In this document: piece by piece, positions 26,038-35,160 of the stretch | Numbering within the stretch: the stretch's first letter is position 1 | Layout of the letters: each line of letters opens with the position of its first letter | Origin: Pseudarthrobacter sp. Fe7 | GTDB lineage: Bacteria; Actinomycetota; Actinomycetes; Actinomycetales; Micrococcaceae | Direction: 5' to 3' | Length of the DNA: 64,000 bases | Assembly: GCA_024372495.1 (NCBI GenBank) | Contig: CP099977.1 | Span: forward strand, 2,604,001 to 2,668,000 | Made by a program: the position numbers and the translations under genes | Notes under the pieces: generated by a model | What the model saw: only the letters and a program-made list of their open reading frames with translations | Database searches by the model: none | Told to the model about the DNA's origin: nothing

Positions 26038-26965
26038 GCGGGATGGTCCTTCAGGAAGCTGCGGATGTAGCGGGCGGCCGGCTCAGGCGTCTCGTAGTGG
26101 ATAAGATGCCCGACGCCGGGGATCACCTTCAGTTCCCCGTCCGGAAGCAGGCTCCAGGAGGCGGTGCTGGTTGGGGAGGGTGGCGATTTCATCCTTCTCG
26201 CCGGCGATCAGCAGCACGGGCAGTTCCAGCTGTCCGGCTACCTCGGCCACGTGGTTGCTGACGGAGGCGGTGAAGGACTCTAAAAGGCTGTCCCGGTCGG
26301 CGAAGGAACTGAAGTAGGCGTGGTGCTGGCCGTGGATGAAGGCGCGCAGATCCCGGTCACGGGTCTTGGCCATGGTTTCACTCATCACCCGAACGATCAG
26401 TGGGTTGCGCAGCAGCGCCAGCCCCGGTCCGCGGGGAAGCCGCGCCGCGAGCCTGGTAGTAGAGGACGGCCAGCCGCGTCATCACCCCCTTGGGCCCCTC
26501 CAGGGCCGGCGCGGCGATGGGGTTGATGAGGATCAGCGGACGTACGGCTGCCGGGTTGTGTGCCACGAAATGCGAGGCCACGATGGATCCGAAGGAGTGC
26601 CCCAGCAGCACGGTGTCCGGCCCCAGTTCCCGTGCCGCCATGAAATCGGTGATGAACTGCCCGTAGCGCTCCACCGAGTGCGGGTCCCGGACAAAGGCCT
26701 CCGAACTGCCAAAGCCCGGCAGGTCCGGCATGATGATGCGCATGTCAGGAAGCTGGTCCGCCACGCGCAGGAGTCCGTGGTGGTCGCCGCGGAACCCGTG
26801 CACCACCAGGATGGTGCGGGTCTCCGGTGTCTCTTCCAGGGGCTCGTAGGTCCAGAAGGCTACCATGCGGTCATCGAGCCTCACCGTGGACGCTGAGGTG
26901 CGGGCGGAAAGTTCAGCGCTTAGGTACGCAGGGGCAGGGGAGGTCCCCGGGTTTACGGTGTCCAT
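26034..26965 (-). CDS. Alpha/beta hydrolase (two frameshifts)
   Basis: About 309 residues after repair. VVHGFRGDHHG forms the oxyanion loop, LLGHSFGSIVA the nucleophile elbow with catalytic Ser, and GVGHLIHYETP supplies the catalytic His; a Asp in GEKDEI is the likely acid. Substrate not predictable. Inserts at 26452-26453 and at 26150-26151 (both GAGCTG/CAGCTC read with an extra base) split it into three frames. ATG at 26965 lies 6 bases after the aldo/keto reductase stop; the end overlaps the glycosyltransferase start. Confidence 0.85.
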
Positions 26966-26971
26966 GGCGTC

Positions 26972-27843
26972 CTAGTTGACATTGTCTGGGTGGGAGCCGG
27001 TGCGCTGCCCACGGTCCAGGGCGTTAATTGCCGCCAGATCGCGTGGGGAGAGTTCGAAGCCGAAGACGTCCAGGTTTTCGCGGATGCGGGCCTCCGAGCT
27101 GGCCTTGGGGATGGCAATGTTTCCCAGCTGCATGTGCCAGCGGAGGATGATCTGCGCGGGGGTACGGCCGTGCTCGGCGGCGCAGGCCTGGATAACGGGG
27201 TCAGCCAGCACCTGGCCGCGGCCCAGCGGGCTCCACGCTTCCGTCCGGATGCCCAGTTCCGCGTGCTTGCTGCGCAGTTCCTCCTGCGGCAGCCAGGGAT
27301 GCAGGCTCTATCTGGTTGACGGCGGGGACCACTTCGGCGCTTTGGAGCAGGCGGTCAAGGTGCACCGCTTGGAAGTTGCTGACGCCGATTGCGCGGACCC
27401 GGCCCTCGCGGTAGAGCGTTTCGAGGGCGCGGTAGGTATCCGGGAAAAGTCCGCGGCGGGGGCACGGCCAGTGGATGAGGTACATGTCCACGTAGTCCAG
27501 GCCCAGGTTCACCATGGAATCGTCGAATGCGCGCAGCGTCGCGTCGTAGCCGTGGTGGTCATTCCACACCTTCGTGGTGATGAAGACGTCTTCACGGGTG
27601 AGCGACGGGAAGAGTTCGCCCGAGCCGCCGCTGCCGGTTCCTGCGTCCAGGCGGGAACTGATGCCGCGCGCCACACCGGTCTCATTCCCGTACATGGCGG
27701 CGGTATCGAAGTGGCGGTATCCGGCGGCGAGCGCGGTGGCCACGAGCCCTTCCGCGTCTGCTGCCGGCACCTTGTACAGCCCAAAGCCGAGCCTGGTCTA
27801 TCAGCACGCCGTTGTTCAGGCTGAGCCGGGGTGAGGTTCTCAT
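26972..27843 (-). CDS. Aldo/keto reductase (two frameshifts)
   Basis: NADPH-dependent TIM-barrel oxidoreductase, about 289 residues repaired. Tetrad residues are visible: RHFDTAAMYGNE (Asp, Tyr), FITTKVWNDHHGYD (Lys), YLIHWPCP (His). The NADP-binding end PKASSEARIRENLDVFGFELS is near the C-terminus. Inserts at 27792-27793 and 27304-27305 hide the N-terminus (MRTSPRLSLNNGVLIDQLG) and the NQIELHPWLPQ motif. First gene of a minus-strand unit with the hydrolase and glycosyltransferase. Substrate unknown; resembles 2,5-diketo-gluconate reductase-type AKR5. Confidence 0.87.
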
Positions 27844-27862
27844 GGCAACGACTCTACCCACT

Positions 27863-28829
27863 TCAGCTGGTCAGGCCCTCGTAATCGACCAGGCGGCGTG
27901 CGGTGGCTTCGTCGAGGATCAGGTCGGTGGCGAGCCTGGCCGCCAAGGCTCCGCGCAGGCCGTTGATCTTGGATACTCCGGACACCACGCAGATCCTCCG
28001 CCGCACCTGCCGGAGCTGGGCAAGCGCCGGGCCGGTGGACCGTTCGTTCAGGACGATCCCGTCGGAGGAGCCGTCGCCGCGGAAGAACACGGTGGCGACG
28101 TCGCCCACCACGTCCGAGGTGGCGAGGGCGTTGAGGTCGTCCTCATCGAGGTAACCGCCGGCGTAGACGTGGCTGGGATAGTCGGCGTGCACGGAACCAA
28201 CGCCGAAAATGGCGATGCTCATCTTGGCCTGCAGTTCCAGCACGCGCTGCACGCTGCGCTCGTTCCACATGGCCGTCTTGGTGGCTGCATGGTCGAAGAA
28301 AGCCGGGACGGGGAACTGCTCCACGCGTGCCCCGTAGGCGCTGCCGAACCTGCGCATGATGTCGCTCGCGTAAGTGATGCCCGTGGTGTGCATGTTCCCG
28401 GCGCCGTTGAGCTGGACGATCACGCTGTCGTGGGTGATCTTCCTGGTGAGGTGCCTGCTGACCGCACTAAGCGTAGATCCCCAGGCCACGCCGATAATGG
28501 CATTGGAGTCCACCACGGGGCCGATGGTCCGCGCCGCCTGCATGGCCACGCGGTCCAGGGTTTCGGCCTCATTGAGTGTCCCCAGAATGGGAACCACGTG
28601 GACGTCCAGGTTGTACCGGCGCCGGATCATGCCCTCGAGTTCAGGCCCGGTGTCCAGGGGGTTGCGGATCTGGATCTGCACCAGTCCCGATTCCCTTGCC
28701 GAGGACAAAAGGCGGGAAACAGTGGACCTGGACGTGCGCAGTTCACGTGCGATCGCGTCCATGGTGAGGTCCTGCAGGTAATACATTTGTGCAGGCTCGG
28801 AGGGCATCCTGATCCCGTGAAAGTGCCAT
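27863..28829 (-). CDS. SorC/DeoR-type sugar-binding transcriptional regulator, probable glp regulator (frameshift near start)
   Basis: 321 residues after repair. The N-terminal helix-turn-helix is MDAIARELRTSRSTVSRLL; the SorC effector domain follows (GVAWGSTLSAVSRHL, IFGVGSVHADYPSH, then KINGLRGALAARL). A long upstream open frame is spurious. One extra base at 28794-28795 (GAGCTG read as GAGCCTG) conceals the true start: after repair the ATG is at 28829, preceded by GGAAGTGAG, and the protein begins MALSRDQDALRAAQMYYLQDLTM. It faces glpD with 125 bases between, so control of glpDFK by a phosphorylated ligand such as glycerol-3-phosphate is a reasonable inference. Confidence 0.85.
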
Positions 28830-28954
28830 CTCACTTCCGTTCTGCACGTTTGTGCATAGTGCTTGACTCCATTTTCCATTTCTCCAAACAATAGAGCAGA
28901 ACGGCGGCGCCACCCAGCGGTGACCGCATCACACAAAGCCCCAAGGGAGTCGTT
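28830..28954. promoter_or_regulatory. Divergent regulator/glpD control region with palindromic operator
   Basis: An exact inverted repeat TGCAC-GTTT-GTGCA lies at 28843-28856, directly next to a -35-like TTGACT (28863-28868) reading toward glpD; AACAAT at 28887-28892 is a fair -10. The glpD ribosome site AAGGGAG is at about 28943-28949. The palindrome also lies within 15-30 bases upstream of the regulator ATG, so binding there could control both directions. Confidence 0.6.
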
Positions 28955-30777
28955 TTGGGACCCAAGGATCCAACTGTCAATCCATCTGTTACTGCGCCCC
29001 GGCCTGGTACCGAACGCGCATCGGTACACAACCTGCGACGCCGTCCGCACGCAAAGGTGCTGGTGGTTGGCGGTGGCATCAATGGAGTGGGAACGTTCCG
29101 TGACCTGGCGTTGCAGGGGGTCGACGTCGCGCTGGTGGAGCGCGGTGACTACTGCCAGGGAGCAAGCGGTGCTTCCTCGCACATGATCCACGGTGGCATC
29201 AGGTACCTGGAAAACGGAGAGTTCCGCCTGGTCCGGGAGTCCGTGGTGGAACGCAACCGCCTGCTGAAGATTGCCCCGCACTACGTCAAGCCGCTGCAGA
29301 CAACCATTCCGATCTTCAGCACATTCTCCGGCATCCTCTCCGCCCCGCTGCGCTTCCTCACCCACAAGCAGCAGGGCAAACCCAAGGAGCGCGGCGCGTT
29401 CCTTATCAAGCTAGGCCTCAGCCTTTACGATTCGTTTTCCCGGGACGGCGGCACGGTGCCGCGGCACCAGTTCCGCGCCCACAAGGCAGCCCTCCAGGAA
29501 CTGCCCGCCCTGCGGCCCGACGTCAAATACACCGCCACGTACTTCGATGCCTCCGTGCACAATCCGGAACGGCTGACCCTCGACGTCCTGCAGGACGGCG
29601 AAAAAGCGGGCCGGGCAGGCACTGCCCAGGTCGTCGGCGCACAGGGCGATACGGCCCGTGCCAGCAACTACCTCTCGCTCCAGTCCATGTCTTCCGACCC
29701 CAACCCGGGGACCGGCCGGGGGAGCACCGTCCGCCTGCGCGACGAACTCACCGGGGAAGAATTCGACTTCACCGCGGACATCATCGTCAACACCACCGGC
29801 GCATGGGTGGACCTGACCAACGAAGCAATGGGTGCAGCCTCGGCCTTCATGGGCGGCACAAAGGGTTCCCACATCGTGCTCGACCACCCGGGCCTCCTCG
29901 CTGCATGCCGCGGCCGGGAGATCTTCTTTGAACACACTGACGGCCGGATTGTCCTCATCTACCCCATGGGTGACCGGGTGCTGGTGGGCACCACTGACGT
30001 GGACGCGGACATGTCAGCGGACGCCATCTGCACCGACGAGGAAATCCAGTACTTCTTCGACCTCATCGGGCACGTCTTCCCGTCCGTCGACGTAAAACAA
30101 GACGACATCGTCTACACGTTCTCAGGCGTGCGCCCCCTGCCGAGCCATGACGCCACCCAACCGGGCTTCGTCTCCCGTGACTACCGGATCGAACGCCGCG
30201 CGTCCGGAGCAAACGGAAGCGGCGCCGTCGTGCTGAGCCTGGTGGGGGAAAGTGGACCACGTTCCGTGCCCTCGCCGAACACCTGACCAACGATGTCCTC
30301 ACCGAACTGGGCGTGCAGCGAACGGTTTCGACCGCGCAACTCCCCATCGGCGGCGGTGCCGGGTTCCCCGCTGACGAAGCGGGTGTGCAGAAGTGGATCA
30401 AGGCGCACATGGCTGCTGGCCGCGACGCAGACCGCACTGCCGGGCTGCTGACCCGTTACGGGACCCGGGCCGAAACCGTGATCGAATTCCTCGACGCCGC
30501 GCCTGACCAGGCGCTGCGTTCCACCCGGGAACTCAGCGTCCGCGAACTGGAATTCATGGCGTCAAACGAGCAGGTGGGGCACCTGGTGGATGTCTTCATC
30601 CGCCGGACCTCCCTGGCGTTCCGGGGACTGGTCACTGGAGAACTTCTCAACGAGGTGGCAGAGGTGCTGTCCGTCCCGCTCAAGTGGGACGCGTCGGCGC
30701 GCGCTGCTGAGACCAAGCACGCCCAGGACGTGCTCCAGCGATTCCACCGAGTGGAAACGCACAGCCTGGTCTCCTAA
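28955..30777 (+). CDS. glpD: Glycerol-3-phosphate dehydrogenase, FAD-dependent (frameshifted)
   Basis: Oxidises glycerol-3-phosphate to dihydroxyacetone phosphate and passes electrons to quinone at the membrane. VLVVGGGINGVGTFRDLALQG is the FAD-binding Rossmann motif; SSHMIHGGIRYLENGEF and GVRPLPSHD are family blocks. The frame breaks at 30244-30248 (G5, expected G6), inside the conserved LVGGKWTTFR; repaired length 607. TTG start at 28955 preceded by AAGGGAG. First gene of glpD-glpF-glpK. Confidence 0.94.
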
Positions 30778-30868
30778 GGCCAGGCGGCCGGCCGGGGCAC
30801 GCCAGTGTCCCGGCCCCACGGTCCTTCACCAGCGAAGGACCGACAACTAAACAAAGAAGGAGTCAAAG

Positions 30869-31618
30869 ATGTCTCTAGGAATAGTCTTCCTCTCCGAAGT
30901 CTTTGGCACGGGCATGCTGACCCTGTTGGGTTGCGGCGTCGTTGCCAACGTGGCTTTGCGGGGGACGAAAGGCAACAATGGCGGATTCCTGATGGTCACA
31001 TGGGGGTGGGGAATCGCTGTCTTCTGTGGCGTCTTCGTCGCGGCCAAGTCCGGTGCCCACCTGAATCCGGCCGTCACTTTGGGCCTGCTGCTCAACGGCA
31101 AGGCAGAGTACGCCCCTGGCGTCGCTGTTGATTTCGCGTCCACCCTGACCTACTTCGGCGGCGAAATGCTTGGCGCATTCCTCGGCGCCGTGGTCTGCTG
31201 GCTGGCCTATAAGCAGCATTTCGATGACGAGCCGGAGCCCGCGGGCAAGCTGGGGACTTTCTCCACCGGCCCTGCCATCCGTTCCACCCCATGGAACCTG
31301 ATCACCGAGATCATCGGTACTTTCGTCCTGGTTTTCGTCATCCTTACCCTGGGCGGTACCCCCTCGGGACTCGGCCCGCTCGCGGTGGCGCTGCTCGTGG
31401 TGGGCATCGGTGTTTCCCTCGGCGGCCCCACCGGGTACGCCATCAACCCGGCCCGTGACCTGGGCCCCCGCATTGCCCACGCAGTGCTTCCCATCAAGGG
31501 CAAGGGCTCCAGCGACTGGAGCTATTCCTGGATTCCGGTGGTTGGGCCGCTTGTGGGCGGCGCGCTGGCCGGAGTTGTTGCAAGGATCGCCCCGATTATT
31601 GTCACCGCCGCTTCCTAA
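30869..31618 (+). CDS. glpF: Glycerol uptake facilitator (aquaglyceroporin)
   Basis: Passive glycerol channel in the inner membrane, six helices plus two re-entrant loops. Both NPA boxes are present ([10 protein letters not shown] at about residue 67 and [12 protein letters not shown] at about 193); the Asp after the second NPAR is typical of glycerol-conducting members. 249 residues, intact, ATG with AAGAAGGAG ribosome site. The 91 bases after glpD hold no terminator. Confidence 0.95.
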   Translation: MSLGIVFLSEVFGTGMLTLLGCGVVANVALRGTKGNNGGFLMVTWGWGIAVFCGVFVAAKSGAHLNPAVTLGLLLNGKAEYAPGVAVDFASTLTYFGGEMLGAFLGAVVCWLAYKQHFDDEPEPAGKLGTFSTGPAIRSTPWNLITEIIGTFVLVFVILTLGGTPSGLGPLAVALLVVGIGVSLGGPTGYAINPARDLGPRIAHAVLPIKGKGSSDWSYSWIPVVGPLVGGALAGVVARIAPIIVTAAS

Positions 31619-31659
31619 ACCCCGGCAACCAGTTCGAACAACAAGACAAGGACGTCATC

Positions 31660-33175
31660 ATGAACCAGTACGTAATCGCCATCGACCAGGGCACCACCAG
31701 CACCCGCGCCATCATCTTTGACCACAGCGGCGCCATTGTCTCCTCGGGCCAAATGGAACACGAGCAGATCTTCCCGCAGGCAGGGTGGGTGGAACACGAC
31801 GCTGCGGAGATCTGGAACAACACCCGCGAGGTCATAGGTTCGGCCCTCTCAAAGGCGAACCTGACGCGGCACGATATTGCCGCCGTCGGCATCACCAACC
31901 AGCGCGAGACTGCTGTGGTGTGGGATAAGACCACAGGCAAGCCGGTCTACAACGCCATCGTCTGGCAGGACACCCGCACCCAGGACATCGTTGACGAGCC
32001 TGGCCCGGGATGGCGGCGCGGAACGCTTCAAACAAAAAGTGGGGCTGCCGCTGGCCACCTACTTCTCCGGGACCAAGATCAAATGGATCCTGGACAACGT
32101 CGACGGCGCCCGGGAAAAGGCAGAGGCCGGGGACCTGGTCTTCGGCAACACCGACGCCTGGGTCCTGTGGAACCTGACCGGCGGCGTGGACGGCGGCGTG
32201 CATGTCACCGACGTCACCAACGCCTCGCGGACCCTGTTCATGGACCTCGAAACGCTGCAGTGGGATGACGAGATCCTGGGCATCTTCGGTGTGCCGCGCA
32301 GCATGATGCCGGAAATCAAGTCCTCCTCGGAGGTCTACGGCACCGTCCACAGCTCCCAACTGCTCCGCGAGGTGCCAGTGGCGGGCATCCTGGGCGACCA
32401 GCAGGCCGCAACATTCGGCCAGGCCGCTTTCGACGCCGGCGAAGCGAAGAACACCTACGGCACGGGCTGCTTCCTGATCTTCAACACCGGCGAGGAAATC
32501 GTGCACTCGAAGAACGGGCTCCTCACCACGGTGGGCTATAAGCTGGGCGATGCCAAACCGCACTACGCCCTGGAAGGGTCTATCGCCGTCACCGGCTCGC
32601 TGGTCCAGTGGCTGCGTGACAACCTGGGCATGATCAGCAGCGCCCCGGAGGTGGAAACCCTTGCCGCGTCGGTGAAGGACAACGGCGGCGTGTACATCGT
32701 CCCGGCCTTTTCCGGCCTGTTTGCCCCGTACTGGCGCTCGGACGCCCGCGGTGCGATCGTAGGCCTGACCCGGTTCGTCAACAAGAACCACATCGCCCGG
32801 GCGGCGCTGGAGGCCACCGCCTTCCAGACCCGCGAGGTGCTGGACGCGGTCAACGCGGACTCCGGCGTCCCGCTGAGCGAGTTGAAGGTCGACGGCGGCA
32901 TGGTGGCCAACGATGCCCTCATGCAGTTCCAGGCGGACATCCTGGGCGTGCCGGTGATCCGTCCCAAGGTCATTGAGACCACGGCGCTGGGTGCTGCCTA
33001 CGCAGCCGGCCTGGCGGTTGGATTCTGGAAGGACCTGGGCGAGTGCTCCGCCAACTGGTCCGAGGACAAGCGCTGGGAACCGCAGATGGACCAGGCCGAG
33101 CAGGAACGCCAGATGCGGCTCTGGAAGAAGGCGGTCACCAAGTCCATGGACTGGGTGGACGAAGACGTCAAGTAG
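31660..33175 (+). CDS. glpK: Glycerol kinase (frameshifted)
   Basis: Phosphorylates glycerol to glycerol-3-phosphate, trapping substrate imported by Glp[16 protein letters not shown] is the N-terminal phosphate-binding loop; [23 protein letters not shown] and [12 protein letters not shown] are FGGY-kinase signatures. An extra C at 31999-32000 (GAGCTG read as GAGCCTG) breaks the frame after residue 113; repaired length 504. A perfect hairpin follows the stop, closing the glp operon. Confidence 0.95.
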
Positions 33176-33189
33176 CTCCATCAACCCCT

Positions 33190-33223
33190 GGGGCCGCCCC
33201 GCCGATCCAGGCGGGGCGGCCCC
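33190..33223. terminator. Terminator after glpK
   Basis: GGGGCCGCCCCGC (33190-33202) and GCGGGGCGGCCCC (33211-33223) form a perfect 13-pair stem with an 8-base loop, 15 bases after the glpK stop. A T-run is absent, as is common in high-GC actinobacteria. Confidence 0.75.
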
Positions 33224-33315
33224 TGCCCTGTCCGGGACCATCCGGGGGACCTTTCCGGGGAGTGCCGGCGTCCGGCCGCGCCATCCCAGGGAGCGATGCG
33301 TCGGGCTGCAGTACG

Positions 33316-34872
33316 TCACGGGGCAGCCTCCCGGGGCGCCGGGCGCTGCGCCAAATCCTCGGTGGCCGGCCCCTGGATGACCTTGCCGTCCACGTCGAAC
33401 CGTGAGCCGTGGCAGGGACAGTCCCACGTCCGCTCGCTGCGGTTGAATCCGACTGTGCAGCCAAGGTGGGTGCAGATCGCGGACACCGCGTGGAGATGTC
33501 CCCCGGGATCCCGGTAGCAGGCGGTGCTGGTGCCGTCGGATTCAAGCACCGTGCCATCGCCGGGACCCAGGTCCGCGGGCTGCCCTGCCGAACCGCCCCT
33601 TGAAGCAGGGTCCGCGGTCCCGGCCGGCGCCGCTGCCGGCGCCGCCGCCGGCGCCCCTGACGGGGCGGCCTGCCGCGACCCCGCGCGGTTGCTGTCAAAC
33701 AGGGCCGCCCATTCGTTGGGCGTGCCGTTGAGCAGGTCCGCCAGCATCAGGGCCGCAGCCGTCCCGTTTGTCAGGCCCCATTTGCGCAGGCCCGTGATGA
33801 CGAAGGCGTGCCGGCTGTCCGGATTCAGCGGTCCGACGTAAGGCAGTCCGTCCTGCGGCATGGCGTCCTGGGTGGACCAGCGGTAAGCCACGCTCCCTGC
33901 CCCAAACTGGCTCCGCGCATACTGGGCCAGGCTGGCATGGCGCGGCGCCGGATCCGCCTGCTCGCTTGCGGGATGGCCCTCGCCGCCCACCAGCAGGTAC
34001 GTCACTCCATTCAGCCCCACCGTCAGCAAAGAACGCATGGGCTCGTCGGCGCTGATGAAGGTGGCGTCCAGGGGAGGGATGCCAACCGGCGCAGCGATGA
34101 TGTAGGAACGGTGCGGCCGGCACAGCTCTTCGAACCGGCCATGGTCCCCGAAAGGAACGTTCGTGGCCACAATCGCATCCCTTGCCAGTATTGTCCCGTT
34201 GCCAGCGGCCACCGTAACGGGCGTGCCCTCGCTCAGTTCCAGCGCCCGCGTCCGTTCGAAGACGTAGCTGCCGTCCCCATCAACTCTTCCGGCCAGTCCC
34301 TGGAGGTACTGCACGGCATGAATCTGTGCCTGGCCGTCGAACCGCACGGCGCCGGCCACGGAAAACGGCAGGGGTACATCGGCGGTAAACGTTGCCGGAA
34401 GGCCGAGCGTGGCCGCGAGTTCGGCTTCGGCCCGTACCTGCGGCAGCGCGTCCTGGCCCGCTGCGAAGGTGTAATTCGACACCCGCCGGAAACCGCAGGA
34501 GATGTCCTCCGCCGCCACCACGCCGGCTATGTATTCCACGGCAGCCTGGTTTGCCAGTCCATAAATCCGGGCCGCGGACACGCCACGACTGCGCTGCAGG
34601 TCCGTATAGGCAAGGCGTTGCAGGGATGTCACCTTGCCGGTGGTGTGGCCGGTGACGCCGGTGCCGACCCGGCCCGCTTCAAGGACGGCCACCGAACGGC
34701 CCGAACGCTTCAGGGCCAGCGCCGCCGTGAGCCCGGCCACGCCGCCGCCGATGACTGCCACGTCCACGTCCACGGTGCCGCGCAGTTCCTGGAAGCCGGT
34801 GGCGGCAGCCGTTGCCAGCCACAGGGAGAGTGGTTGCCCATCAGGAGGGCCGGCCGTAGTTTCATCTGGCAT
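33316..34872 (-). CDS. FAD-dependent oxidoreductase with C-terminal Rieske domain
   Basis: 518 residues, intact. N-terminal DAO-type flavoprotein: VAVIGGGVAGLTAALALKRSG binds FAD, with VTGHTTGKVTSLQ and TGLRKWGLTNGTA as family blocks. A low-complexity Ala/Pro/Gly linker (about 400-430) leads to a Rieske [2Fe-2S] domain with CTHLGC and CPCHGS ligands. Such fusions are predicted cytoplasmic oxidoreductases of unknown substrate. It converges on the glp operon, and its 5' side faces the leuS leader with about 110 bases between. Confidence 0.88.
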   Translation of the reverse strand: MPDETTAGPPDGQPLSLWLATAAATGFQELRGTVDVDVAVIGGGVAGLTAALALKRSGRSVAVLEAGRVGTGVTGHTTGKVTSLQRLAYTDLQRSRGVSAARIYGLANQAAVEYIAGVVAAEDISCGFRRVSNYTFAAGQDALPQVRAEAELAATLGLPATFTADVPLPFSVAGAVRFDGQAQIHAVQYLQGLAGRVDGDGSYVFERTRALELSEGTPVTVAAGNGTILARDAIVATNVPFGDHGRFEELCRPHRSYIIAAPVGIPPLDATFISADEPMRSLLTVGLNGVTYLLVGGEGHPASEQADPAPRHASLAQYARSQFGAGSVAYRWSTQDAMPQDGLPYVGPLNPDSRHAFVITGLRKWGLTNGTAAALMLADLLNGTPNEWAALFDSNRAGSRQAAPSGAPAAAPAAAPAGTADPASRGGSAGQPADLGPGDGTVLESDGTSTACYRDPGGHLHAVSAICTHLGCTVGFNRSERTWDCPCHGSRFDVDGKVIQGPATEDLAQRPAPREAAP

Positions 34873-34973
34873 TGTGTGGCGCCTCCCAACGTTTTGGGTT
34901 GATCATGCGCGCCTGCCCCGGGTAAAGCAACGGGCCGGAGGGCCCTTCTGAGGCAGGCAACCTGCCGGTGCGC

Positions 34974-35012
34974 TAAAGTAGACCCATGCGTGCGATCCTT
35001 CTGCTTAGTTAG
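34974..35012 (+). CDS. leuS leader peptide (leucine attenuator), leaderless
   Basis: ATG at 34986 to TAG at 35010-35012 encodes Met-Arg-Ala-Ile-Leu-Leu-Leu-Ser. Three consecutive leucine codons (CTT CTG CTT, 34998-35006) sit just before the stop. A TAAAGT hexamer at 34974-34979 is a plausible -10 box that would place transcription start at or next to the ATG, so the peptide is probably translated leaderless. Stalling at the Leu codons when charged tRNA-Leu is scarce would control the downstream hairpin. Confidence 0.72.
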
Positions 35013-35046
35013 CCGCCGGCTTCCGGACATCGGACAGCTGAGCGGC

Positions 35047-35072
35047 AGCCCCTCCATGGAGAGGGGCTTTTG
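35047..35072 (+). terminator. Attenuator hairpin in the leuS leader
   Basis: AGCCCCTC (35047-35054) pairs with GAGGGGCT (35061-35068), followed at once by TTTTGT, a good intrinsic terminator lying 35 bases after the leader-peptide stop and before leuS. Upstream AGCCGCC and GAGCGGC segments could pair as an alternative structure. Confidence 0.7.
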
Positions 35073-35160
35073 TATGTCCGGGGCACGGCGCCGGGCCGCC
35101 AGCAGGGGATCAGGCCGTTATGGCAGCACAGATGCCGTAACAGAACAGAAGAGGGCAGCA

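Noticed and set aside
34880..35160. T-box riboswitch upstream of leuS
   Set aside because: No T-box sequence or specifier-loop arrangement is visible; a leader peptide with Leu codons and a terminator explains the region.
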